Source of the DNA: Umboniibacter marinipuniceus
GTDB lineage: Bacteria; Pseudomonadota; Gammaproteobacteria; Pseudomonadales; DSM-25080
Reading direction: 5' to 3'
Assembly: GCF_003688415.1 (NCBI RefSeq)
Contig: NZ_REFJ01000007.1
Location: 23,571 to 87,570 of the forward strand
DNA: 64,000 nucleotides
In this document: piece by piece, positions 27,039 through 35,041 of the stretch
Position numbering within the stretch: the first letter of the stretch is position 1
How the letters are laid out: the number at the start of each line of letters is the position of its first letter
Made by a program: the position numbers and the translations under genes
Notes under the pieces: generated by a model
Databases searched by the model: none
Told to the model about the DNA's origin: nothing
What the model saw: only the letters and a program-made list of their open reading frames with translations

Positions 27039-28483
27039 GTAATTTTATCAATGGTACATGGGTTGCCGCCGGCGGCCCCGAAATGCGTTCCTACAGTCCT
27101 TGCGAAACCAACCTCATTTGGCTCGGTAACGAGTCTACTGAGGGCGATGTCAACGAGGCAATCAGCGGCGCCCGCCGAGCATTCAGTGAGTGGTCCGCCA
27201 AAACACTCGATCAACGGATCACGGTACTCGAGGCGTTCGCTAGTGAGCTCGCGTCGCGCCGGAGTGAGCTCGCCACCACCATCCATTGTGAAACTGGAAA
27301 ACCAGAGTGGGAAGCGGATACCGAAGTGACCGCAATGATCAATAAGGTTGCCATCAGTATTCGCGCCTATCATGAGCGAACTGGTCATTCTCGAAACGAC
27401 AACCTGGAGCTTCAGCATCGTGCTCACGGGGTGATGGCAGTATTTGGGCCGTACAATTTCCCAGGGCATCTCCCTAATGGTCACATTGTGCCCGCACTTT
27501 TGGCTGGGAATACGGTGGTCTTCAAGCCCAGTGAACAAACACCTACCGTTGCCGAACTCACGATGAAATGCTGGCAAGCAGCAGGGCTGCCTGACGGGGT
27601 TATCAATTTGGTTAATGGTGCAAAACAGACCGGCGTCGCATTAGTGAATGGCAATATCGATGGCGTACTCTTCACCGGTTCATCACTAACGGGGACTGCA
27701 ATACATCGCAGCCTTGGTGGCCGACCCGAGGTCATAGCGGCGCTAGAAATGGGCGGTAACAACGCCATCATTGTTTCGCCCAACAGCGATCCCTCTCACG
27801 CAGCAGAACTGGTTCTTCAGAGTGCCTTCCTCTCCGCAGGGCAGCGTTGTACCTGCGCCAACCGCCTAATTCTGGTTGAGAGTGCGTCGAACAAGGCGTT
27901 TATAGATTGCTTAGTTGCGCTCATGCATCGGGTGATCGTTGATGGTGCTGAAGACCAAAGTGCCGAGGCATTTATGGGACCTGTTATTAATCGAACAACG
28001 GCAGAGAGCTTAATCAGCGCACAAGCGGCGCTCGTTGACGCCGGCGCCACTGCGCTGCGAACTATGGCGCAGCTAGACGAATTTGGGGTTCGCCTCAGCC
28101 CCGGACTCATTGACGTAACCCAGGTTGAAAACGTACCCGACGAAGAGCTTTTCGGCCCATTGCTCCAGCTTACACGCGTAAGTTCGATGGATGATGCTAT
28201 TAGCGAAGCCAACCGAACGCGTTATGGACTAGCCGCCGGTTTAGTTTCCAACAACGAGCTGGAGCAACACCTCTTCCTTACTCACATCCGAGCGGGCGTC
28301 ACAAGCATCAACGCACCTACAGCTGGCGCGTCCAGCTCGCTGCCCTTTGGCGGCGTGGGCGCAAGCGGCAACCACCGCCCTAGCGCTTACTACGCTGCCG
28401 ATTATGCCGCCTGGCCACAGGCAACCATGCACGGTGCAGCAAGCCGCTCACAATCCTTAATTGCACGAGGTTTAGCGAAATGA
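27035..28483 (+). CDS. astD: succinylglutamate-semialdehyde dehydrogenase
   Basis: A 482-aa NAD-dependent aldehyde dehydrogenase oxidising N-succinylglutamate 5-semialdehyde, the fourth AST step. AstD hallmarks are FINGTWVAAGG at the start, HCETGKPEWEADTEV, FGPYNFPGHLPNGHIVPALLAGN, ALEMGGNNAIIV (catalytic Glu) and SAGQRCTCANRL (nucleophile Cys). The Cys-after-Arg context (QRCTCA) matches this subfamily. Overlaps by ATGA at both ends couple it with astA and astB. Confidence 0.95.
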   Translation: MSNFINGTWVAAGGPEMRSYSPCETNLIWLGNESTEGDVNEAISGARRAFSEWSAKTLDQRITVLEAFASELASRRSELATTIHCETGKPEWEADTEVTAMINKVAISIRAYHERTGHSRNDNLELQHRAHGVMAVFGPYNFPGHLPNGHIVPALLAGNTVVFKPSEQTPTVAELTMKCWQAAGLPDGVINLVNGAKQTGVALVNGNIDGVLFTGSSLTGTAIHRSLGGRPEVIAALEMGGNNAIIVSPNSDPSHAAELVLQSAFLSAGQRCTCANRLILVESASNKAFIDCLVALMHRVIVDGAEDQSAEAFMGPVINRTTAESLISAQAALVDAGATALRTMAQLDEFGVRLSPGLIDVTQVENVPDEELFGPLLQLTRVSSMDDAISEANRTRYGLAAGLVSNNELEQHLFLTHIRAGVTSINAPTAGASSSLPFGGVGASGNHRPSAYYAADYAAWPQATMHGAASRSQSLIARGLAK

Positions 28484-29802
28484 CTTTTCACGAAATGAAT
28501 TTTGACGGACTTATTGGGCCCACTCACAATTACAGCGGCCTCGCGGTAGGAAACTTGGCGTCGGCGAAGAACGCCAAGAACACGTCATTCCCCAGAGAGG
28601 CGGCGCTTCAAGGTATTGAAAAAATGCGTACACTAGTCCGTAAGGGCTATAAGCAGGGCTTCCTACTACCTAATGCTCGCCCCGACCTCAATGTGTTGCG
28701 GAACTTAGGATTCACCGGCACCAACGCTCAGATTATAAACAAAGCCGCTAAACAGGCTCCCGAGCTGCTTAGTATGGTTTACAGCGCTTCGAGTATGTGG
28801 GCGGCGAATGCAGCAACCGTTACGCCTTCACTGGATTCAAAAGATGGCAAGGTGCACTTCACGCCCGCAAACCTTTTAACCACCGCTCACCGTGCCATTG
28901 AATACCCTCAGACGGAAAGAATTTTGAAGGCGGTGTTTAACAATACCAAGTACTTCAAAGTACACTCAGCGTTGTATGGCCAGAGCGAGTTTGCCGATGA
29001 GGGTGCCGCCAATCATACTCGCCTTGGTAGTTCGTATCAGGATGCCGGTGTGGGCTTGTTTGTTTATGGCCGCACAGGTCAATCGAACTTAACGCGCTTC
29101 CCGGCGCGTCAAACTCTCAAAGCCAGCCAAGCTGTGGCTCGCGCTCACGAGACTCGCGATGCGCTATTCCTCCAACAGAGCCCTGTCGCTATTGACGCAG
29201 GCGCATTCCACAATGACGTCGTTGCTGTTGGTAACGGGCCAGCCCTATTCTTCCATGAAGACGCGTTTGTAGCGTCGCAGCAAGCAGCCGTCTTTGCCGA
29301 GCTGGCTGAACGAATGCCCTTCAAAGCTATTTGCGTGTCGCGAGACGATGTCTCCCTCGCGGATGCGATCAGCAGCTATTTATTTAATAGCCAGCTGCTC
29401 GCTAGCCCCGATGGTTCAACCCATGAGATGCACCTCATTGCGCCCACCGAGTGCCGAGACAATCAGGCGGTATTTGCCTACCTCGAGCGCCTCATCGCCG
29501 ATGATTCACAACCTATTCGCACCGTTACTTATGTAGACGTGCGGCAATCTATGAGCAATGGTGGCGGCCCCGCTTGTCTGCGTCTGCGGGTATTGATGAG
29601 CAATGAGGAAATGGCTGCCATCAACCCCAATTTTATTGCGACGGAAGCTCAACTGGATGTGTTAAGCGGATGGGTCAACCAGCATTACCGTGACGAACTC
29701 TCTCCGGCAGACCTAGCCGACCCTCAACTGATGACCGAGAGCTATGATGCGTTCACGGATCTCGAAGAGGTATTAAACTGTGAAGGAGTCTATCGGCTCT
29801 AG
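28480..29802 (+). CDS. astB: N-succinylarginine dihydrolase
   Basis: Second AST enzyme: succinylarginine to succinylornithine, ammonia and CO2. The 440-aa protein of the guanidine-group-modifying fold begins with EMNFDGLIGPTHNYSGLAVGNLAS, the AstB signature; AANAATVTPSLDS, EGAANHTR-like (DEGAANHTRL) and the late SNGGGPACLRLRV with the nucleophilic Cys are present. It is the last gene of the operon, which therefore reads M20 hydrolase-astA-astD-astB. astC and astE are not in the window. Confidence 0.95.
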   Translation: MTFHEMNFDGLIGPTHNYSGLAVGNLASAKNAKNTSFPREAALQGIEKMRTLVRKGYKQGFLLPNARPDLNVLRNLGFTGTNAQIINKAAKQAPELLSMVYSASSMWAANAATVTPSLDSKDGKVHFTPANLLTTAHRAIEYPQTERILKAVFNNTKYFKVHSALYGQSEFADEGAANHTRLGSSYQDAGVGLFVYGRTGQSNLTRFPARQTLKASQAVARAHETRDALFLQQSPVAIDAGAFHNDVVAVGNGPALFFHEDAFVASQQAAVFAELAERMPFKAICVSRDDVSLADAISSYLFNSQLLASPDGSTHEMHLIAPTECRDNQAVFAYLERLIADDSQPIRTVTYVDVRQSMSNGGGPACLRLRVLMSNEEMAAINPNFIATEAQLDVLSGWVNQHYRDELSPADLADPQLMTESYDAFTDLEEVLNCEGVYRL

Positions 29803-29987
29803 GTTTAGCGCGGAGCCGAGACGTGAGACCAACAAAGCGTGACACAGCTCTCATTTGCTCAAATTTAAGACAATCGCCTAAGTAACTTCCACTATAGTTG
29901 ACGTGTCAGCAAGATAACTCATTACAAAGCTGACCATCAGCTAAAGGGACTTTTAGTTGGTGTTCCACAACCCAAAAGGTATTGTCT

Positions 29988-31118
29988 ATGTATAAAAAAC
30001 TACTTGCTTCAGCTGTTCTTGCAGCTATTGGTGCGCAAGCTTCTGCAGAAGCGCCTACCTTCTCCATGAGCGATGAAGTCGCTAATGTCCAGAACCGCTG
30101 TATCGTCCAGTTTAATGACTCAGTAGCGGCAAACAAAGTAACTGGCTTGGCGAACGCTATGGCTCGACGGGGCAACGCGTCGGTTCGTCATGTCTATGCA
30201 AACTCTATCAAAGGTTTTACGGTTAATATGCCGTGTCACGCCGCAGAGCGCGCATTCGGTGGCGATGCTGAAGTGGCTAGCCTACACCCAGATGGCGTTG
30301 TCTCAGCCTCACGTGGTAAGCCAGGTGGCGGCGGCGGAACTACTGGTCAAGTTGTTCCCTGGAGTGTTACCCGAGTGGGCGGAGCCGTTGATGGCACTGG
30401 CTATACGGCCTGGGTAGTCGATTCTGGCATTGACCTTGATCATGCTGACCTCAACATCGACGCCGCTCGTGGCTTTAGCTCTATTTGTAAAGGTTCAACG
30501 TGCTCAATGGATGACGACAACGGCCATGGCACACACGTTGCTGGAACGATTGCTGCACTGGATAACGACCAAGATGTGATTGGTGTCGCGGCGGGTGCCA
30601 CAGTAGTACCAGTTCGCGTTCTCGATCGTCGTGGTAGTGGCTCATGGTCCGGTGTTATTGCTGGTGTCGACCACGTTGCTGCCAACGCTCAGCCAGGTGA
30701 TTGCGTTAATATGAGCCTCGGTGGCGGTGTTACACAGGCGCTTGATGATGCCGTTATCGCAGCAGCTCAGCAGTCAGGAGCTTTCTTTGTTCTAGCCGCC
30801 GGTAACGATGGTGACGATGCAAACAATCACTCTCCAGCTCGAGCAAACGGTAACAACGTTTACACCATTTCAGCAACAGACATCAATGATAATTTGGCGT
30901 CTTGGTCTAACTTTGGCAACCCGCCGGTAGACTACGCTGCTCCTGGTGTAAACATCTTATCGTTGGGCAAAGGTGGTGGTACCGCAACGATGTCGGGTAC
31001 TTCAATGGCCGCACCAGCTGCCTGCGCAGTGATCATGATGCGTAACGGCAATCCATCAACTAGTGGTTTCGCTGGTAACGACACCGATGGTACGCCTGAT
31101 CCAATCGTGTCACTATAA
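29988..31118 (+). CDS. secreted subtilisin-like serine protease (S8) with I9 propeptide
   Basis: A 376-aa exported protease. The signal peptide is MYKKLLASAVLAAIGAQASA; an inhibitor I9-type propeptide follows (about 37-108), then the S8 domain with the catalytic Asp145 in VVDSGID, His183 in NGHGTHVAG and Ser339 in SGTSMAAP, and the oxyanion Asn in AAGNDG. The proteinase K/aqualysin branch is likely. Two Cys pairs may form disulfides. Start at the ATG 29988 with AAGG upstream; the TTG two codons earlier is less likely. Extracellular protein digestion is the expected role. The GC hairpin 28 bp after the stop may end the transcript. Confidence 0.92.
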   Translation: MYKKLLASAVLAAIGAQASAEAPTFSMSDEVANVQNRCIVQFNDSVAANKVTGLANAMARRGNASVRHVYANSIKGFTVNMPCHAAERAFGGDAEVASLHPDGVVSASRGKPGGGGGTTGQVVPWSVTRVGGAVDGTGYTAWVVDSGIDLDHADLNIDAARGFSSICKGSTCSMDDDNGHGTHVAGTIAALDNDQDVIGVAAGATVVPVRVLDRRGSGSWSGVIAGVDHVAANAQPGDCVNMSLGGGVTQALDDAVIAAAQQSGAFFVLAAGNDGDDANNHSPARANGNNVYTISATDINDNLASWSNFGNPPVDYAAPGVNILSLGKGGGTATMSGTSMAAPAACAVIMMRNGNPSTSGFAGNDTDGTPDPIVSL

Positions 31119-31145
31119 TTAGGTGTCACATCGGATTTAAGGTAA

Positions 31146-31163
31146 GGGGGGCATGAGCCCCCC
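31146..31163 (+). terminator. GC-rich hairpin overlapping the next gene's start codon
   Basis: GGGGGGC (31146-31152), loop ATGA, GCCCCCC (31157-31163), then TATTATTATG. It could terminate the subtilase transcript, but the T-run is interrupted. The loop holds the ATG of the following gene and the G-run is its likely ribosome-binding site, so it may instead control translation. Confidence 0.55.
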
Positions 31164-31875
31164 TATTATTATGACTGAACATTTTATTACCAAGTTTCAA
31201 AATCTACTCTCACCTGAAGAGTGTGCTGACGTCATTACATTATTTGAAGGATCTTCGGCGCATCACCCTGGACGAACAGGCAGCGGGGTTGATCCGAGCA
31301 AGAAGAATAGCTTGGATTTAAATATCACCAAGCTCGAAGCGTGGAAGCCGTATAGGCAAGTTATCGAGCAACGAGTTATGGCAGCCTTGGCGAACTATGT
31401 GCGAAGTTATCCACACCTAGTGACTGGCGCGGTCGCTCCTTCAATTATTGATCCTCAGACATCTCAGCCTCGATCAATTACGGCTTCCGAGCTCACTGCA
31501 CTCAACGATCAGACGCTCAGCCAGATAGTTCACAAGATTTTTCGCCTAGACGGATTTAACATGCAACGTTATTCACCCCAGGTTGGCGGCTACCACCACT
31601 GGCATAGTGAGCAATTTCCTCACCCGAACGACAGTGCTCAAAGATCACTCCATCGCGTGTTGCTTGTGCTGATTTACTTGAATGACGTAACTGACGGTGG
31701 TGCAACCGAGTTCATTCATCAGCAAGTAGCCATTCAGCCCGAAGCTGGCTCGCTACTGTTGGCCCCCTGTGGCTTTACCCATACACATCGAGGTCTTCGT
31801 TCGGCAACACAAACCAAGTATGTACTGGCCTCCTGGGTGATGTACCAACCTGCCGAACTGCTCTACGCTTCGTAA
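31153..31875 (+). CDS. 2OG-Fe(II) oxygenase, prolyl-4-hydroxylase-like, HxE type
   Basis: A roughly 240-aa P4Hc-like dioxygenase. The double-stranded beta-helix core lies in residues about 140-230: QRYSPQVGGYHHWHSEQ gives the first iron ligands His151 and Glu153 (HxE rather than HxD), then VLIYLNDVTDGGATEF, and the distal His in FTHTHRG (210 or 212) with a basic residue after it. The N-terminal half is helical. The start is either the ATG at 31153, with the G-run as Shine-Dalgarno, or the ATG at 31171. No signal peptide, so a cytoplasmic hydroxylase or related oxidase. Substrate unknown. Confidence 0.82.
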   Translation: MSPPIIMTEHFITKFQNLLSPEECADVITLFEGSSAHHPGRTGSGVDPSKKNSLDLNITKLEAWKPYRQVIEQRVMAALANYVRSYPHLVTGAVAPSIIDPQTSQPRSITASELTALNDQTLSQIVHKIFRLDGFNMQRYSPQVGGYHHWHSEQFPHPNDSAQRSLHRVLLVLIYLNDVTDGGATEFIHQQVAIQPEAGSLLLAPCGFTHTHRGLRSATQTKYVLASWVMYQPAELLYAS

Positions 31876-31958
31876 AGCCCTTAGTGGTTCCACGCAACAA
31901 TGCTTGCCTATCGTTGGGGATGGCGCTTTAATGCACTCCTCAATAGATAGGATATATC

Positions 31959-32825
31959 GTGAACAGCATTGCCCTTTTTATCATCGCCTCGCTCATTTGG
32001 GGAACGACTTGGATTGCCATTACCTTCCAGCTTGGCGAGGTAGCACCTGAGGCCTCCGTGAGCTATCGCTTTGCGATTGCTTCGATTGGGATGCTACTCA
32101 TCGCAAAATGGCAGCGGGTAGATATTAGGGTGTCTTGGCGCGCTCAGCTTTGGATGATGCTGTTGGGGCTATTCTATACCGTCAACTACATCTCCGTGTA
32201 TCGCGCTGAAGCAGAAATTTCGTCGGGTCTTGTGGCCGTAGCTGGCAGCGGTATTCTCTTTTTTAACATCGTCTTGTCACGAGTGCTATTTGGCTACCTA
32301 ATAACCCGCCAGCTTGCCATTGGCTCACTTCTTGGCCTAGCCGGAATTGCTGTACTGTTTGCCCCCGACCTCATCGCCTTTGAACCGCGCTATGCAATTG
32401 GTGTTAGCTTCGCTATTGTCGCGGCCCTCGCCGCATCAAGCGCCAATATGGTGGCCGTAAAGAATGGTAATGCTGGGCATAGTATTATCACCACTAACGT
32501 TTGGTGGATGATATGGTGCACCGTCTTCACCGCAATAGCCGTGCCACTGACTGGTAATAGCTTTAGCTTCTCGTGGGAGCCTAGTTATTTAGCGTCACTG
32601 TTCTATCTCGCCATTTTTGGCTCAATCGTCGCATTTACTAGCTACTTATCGCTAATGAAAAATGTGGGCCCTAGTAAGGCCGGCTATATTGCCGTGATCA
32701 CTCCGGTCTTAGCGCTACTTATTTCAACGCTGTTCGAAGGCTTAGTTTGGAAGAGCACCGATTATATCGGTGTGCTGCTTATTATTATTGGTCAGATGGT
32801 TATCTTTAAGCGTAAGACAAAGTAG
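31959..32825 (+). CDS. EamA/DMT family transporter
   Basis: A 288-aa inner-membrane protein with ten predicted helices made of two EamA repeats. FIIASLIWGTTWIAI opens the first and the second half has SIVAFTSYLSLMKNVGPSKAGYIAVITPVLALLIST, the standard DMT pattern. Such proteins export amino acids or metabolites; no specificity can be given. The GTG start at 31959 has TAGGAT upstream. It is likely a single-gene unit, convergent with trxC. Confidence 0.9.
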   Translation: MNSIALFIIASLIWGTTWIAITFQLGEVAPEASVSYRFAIASIGMLLIAKWQRVDIRVSWRAQLWMMLLGLFYTVNYISVYRAEAEISSGLVAVAGSGILFFNIVLSRVLFGYLITRQLAIGSLLGLAGIAVLFAPDLIAFEPRYAIGVSFAIVAALAASSANMVAVKNGNAGHSIITTNVWWMIWCTVFTAIAVPLTGNSFSFSWEPSYLASLFYLAIFGSIVAFTSYLSLMKNVGPSKAGYIAVITPVLALLISTLFEGLVWKSTDYIGVLLIIIGQMVIFKRKTK

Positions 32826-32904
32826 CGCTTAGCGGCCGTGCAAAACCTTGGGCTCAGCCCCAAATAGGAAGTTGGACGCAACACTCACCTTCGGGTTGCG
32901 CTGG

Positions 32905-32946
32905 CGCTATAGGTAAGACGCTATAGGTAAGACGCTATAGGTAGGG
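32905..32946. repeat. three tandem copies of a 14-bp unit
   Basis: CGCTATAGGTAAGA at 32905-32918 and 32919-32932, then CGCTATAGGTAGGG at 32933-32946. The third copy contains the stop and last codons of trxC (minus strand), so the array looks like local duplication of the gene's 3' end. Confidence 0.85.
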
Positions 32947-33357
32947 CGCTAGCCACTTGGTAAACTGCGCCAAATCTAGGGCACCTGCCAAGCGATTTAG
33001 CTCCTTACCATGGCGGTAAACGGCAATAGTCGGCAATGACCGAATATTGAGTTCTCTGGCCAGCGTTTCTTCAGCTTGGGTATCCACTTTGACAAAACGT
33101 GCCTGCTGGTCGAGCACTTCAGCTGCACGTTTAAATGTGGGCGCAAAACTTCGGCATGGCCCACACCAATCCGCCCAAAAGTCTACCACTAATAGTTGAT
33201 CGGACTTATCTCTTGCCCGGATGAACTGCGCTCGATTAAAACTAACCGGGCCACCGGTGAAGACTAGCTGGCGGCACATGCCACAATGTGGCTCAGCACC
33301 CATTTTATTCTCAGGTACTCGATTTAAACCCGAACAATGTGGACACATTATAATCAC
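32935..33357 (-). CDS. trxC: thioredoxin 2
   Basis: A 140-aa TrxC-type thioredoxin. The N-terminal zinc ribbon has CPHC (5-8) and CGMC (about 25-28); the thioredoxin domain has the active site WADWCGPCRS and the cis-Pro loop SLPTIAVYRHG. It reduces protein disulfides in the cytoplasm, and the zinc domain makes it redox-sensitive. A small tandem repeat covers its stop codon. The HEPN-like gene lies 30 bp upstream on the same strand. Confidence 0.95.
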   Translation of the reverse strand: MIIMCPHCSGLNRVPENKMGAEPHCGMCRQLVFTGGPVSFNRAQFIRARDKSDQLLVVDFWADWCGPCRSFAPTFKRAAEVLDQQARFVKVDTQAEETLARELNIRSLPTIAVYRHGKELNRLAGALDLAQFTKWLAPYL

Positions 33358-33387
33358 AACGCTTTCCTCAGTTTTTCCAGCTCGTCA

Positions 33388-34041
33388 TTAGTGGGGTTGA
33401 CTCATAACAGGATAATAGATTTCGCCCCAGTCGTCATTGGCTGAATACATCATCACCTCAATCACAGCGGGAACCAACTCCTGTAATAGTAGCGTACCTT
33501 CGGCCACCTGAGAGCGATTAACCGAACTCTTGAAGGTAGCCCCGCCAAACATAATCTGATTTCTCAGCACACTTAGCCGATCCAATACTAACCCCAGAAT
33601 CTTCGCCCCACTGCGCTCCTGGAAATACCGTGAGGCACGCAGACGTTGGCGGGTCAGCAAGCTATCCCATTGCGGGTTACTGATACGTTGATGCTCCCAA
33701 AATTCTCGCATTACGTACGGATTTTCAAGCAGCGATGCTACCGCATTAGGGTAGGTTTCCCAGATCACATTTTCCACCAGCCTTTGCTCATCCCGAGAGA
33801 CCAATCGCTGAATAAATAACTGAAAAAGAGCGCGCTCTCCAAGCTTCGTATGCTGCTCATCCGCTACGCCCATACATGCGCTGAAGGCAATCCAAAGGCT
33901 GATAAAACGAAGGTCATCGGACTCACTATCAGTCGCGCACGCGAGCCAGCTGACGGCTCGATGAAGGCGAGTCCCTAGCGGGCCATCAATAGACTGAGAC
34001 TTTAAGGTAGCTTTTAGCGTATCAGGGGATGTTTTCATCAT
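33388..34041 (-). CDS. HEPN-like protein with degenerate catalytic motif
   Basis: A 217-aa all-helical protein from the ATG pair at 34036-34041, with GGGG 9 nt upstream. The C-terminal pattern DRLSVLRNQIMFGGATFKSS...NRSQVAEG, then VIEVMM...DDWGEIYYPV, matches the bacterial Apea-like HEPN family, whose core reads RNQ-hydrophobic-x-H-GGAT. Here the His of the Rx4-6H motif is Phe155 (R150 and N151 are kept), so RNase activity is unlikely. No MNT or antitoxin partner is adjacent; the neighbours are trxC and a metallo-beta-lactamase-fold gene. Function unknown. Confidence 0.65.
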   Translation of the reverse strand: MMKTSPDTLKATLKSQSIDGPLGTRLHRAVSWLACATDSESDDLRFISLWIAFSACMGVADEQHTKLGERALFQLFIQRLVSRDEQRLVENVIWETYPNAVASLLENPYVMREFWEHQRISNPQWDSLLTRQRLRASRYFQERSGAKILGLVLDRLSVLRNQIMFGGATFKSSVNRSQVAEGTLLLQELVPAVIEVMMYSANDDWGEIYYPVMSQPH

Positions 34042-34128
34042 ACTAGAGTACCCCGAGTTGTTGGTAGGATTCAATTAATACGCTAATCGCTTGACCTCAG
34101 CGCGGTGTTTTAGCGCCAACACTAGCGC

Positions 34129-34869
34129 CTAGGGCAAGGCAACCATTTGCCCTTGGTACGCCAGCCCGGCAAAAACACCCCGAATATCCTTGTTCGCGAG
34201 TTGCCAATTATCCTCATAACTCATGAGGAATAGCTTTTTGCAGACGTCCGAAGGATAAGCGGCCTGCAGCGCATCGAAATGTGCGTGAACGGGGCTAGCG
34301 TCGGCGATAGAAGCGTCGTGAAAGCCTATTTCAAAGGTCAGGTTATTGATCACTTCAGGGATCGCCTTGGTATCACCGGAGTAGAAGAGGTAGTTGTCTA
34401 TTAGGATCCCGAACGCGGCTTTATCCGGCGCATGATCTACGGGGATGGAACGAATAGTATGGGGACCATAGCGGAACGAGTTTTCACTGATCAACTTCAC
34501 ATCAAAGTAGTCAGTTAGCTTTTGCCGCTCACCGTTTATATTGCCCAGAGAACCCTTTAAGGTGTGTTCCCACAAGTCTACCTCCAACGAGGGCTCAAGA
34601 AAGAGCGTAGGACGAGTATTTAGTTTAAAGCGACTCTCAAAGGCTAATCGCTCAAGACCAAAGACGTGATCACCGTGGACATGGGTGATATACACGGCAT
34701 CAATATCAGACCAACTATATCCCTGTTGATGAAGCGCCTGCTTAGCCGTATGCCCGCAGTCAATCATTAGGTTTCCGGCTGAACACGCTAGCAATGCATT
34801 ATTATTAAAATGCGACAGCGACTCGGAGTTGCCACAACCAATGATTTTAAACTGACTTTCGCTTTGCAT
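34129..34869 (-). CDS. metallo-beta-lactamase-fold hydrolase (RNase Z-like)
   Basis: A 246-aa MBL-fold protein with the metal motif THVHGDHVFGLER (HxHxDH), a DCGHTA loop before it, and a later FYSGDTKAIPEV metal Asp. The last expected His is not evident in its usual position: the C-terminal region has HDASIADASPVHAHFDA, which supplies alternatives. The layout recalls tRNase Z/phosphonate-type cytosolic phosphodiesterases without the exosite arm. Substrate unknown. Single gene by spacing. Confidence 0.82.
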   Translation of the reverse strand: MQSESQFKIIGCGNSESLSHFNNNALLACSAGNLMIDCGHTAKQALHQQGYSWSDIDAVYITHVHGDHVFGLERLAFESRFKLNTRPTLFLEPSLEVDLWEHTLKGSLGNINGERQKLTDYFDVKLISENSFRYGPHTIRSIPVDHAPDKAAFGILIDNYLFYSGDTKAIPEVINNLTFEIGFHDASIADASPVHAHFDALQAAYPSDVCKKLFLMSYEDNWQLANKDIRGVFAGLAYQGQMVALP

Positions 34870-35041
34870 ACGTCCGACCGTCCTATTTGAATCTTCTTTC
34901 TCTCATACTAGTGATAGCTTAGTACTCATGTTTATCGCCACTCGATGTGTTTTTCAAGTGGGCGTGTTACAAACTGCTTGATGAGCAATATTTTTAGCCA
35001 TTTTAGCCCTAGGAGTGTGAGCCATTACTCACCGTAGAGAG

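Noticed and set aside
32905..32946. CRISPR-like array
   Set aside because: Copies are directly adjacent with no spacers.
33388..34869. A HEPN/metallo-beta-lactamase toxin-antitoxin or defence pair
   Set aside because: The HEPN His is missing, the genes are separated by 87 bp, and the MBL protein looks like an ordinary cytosolic hydrolase.
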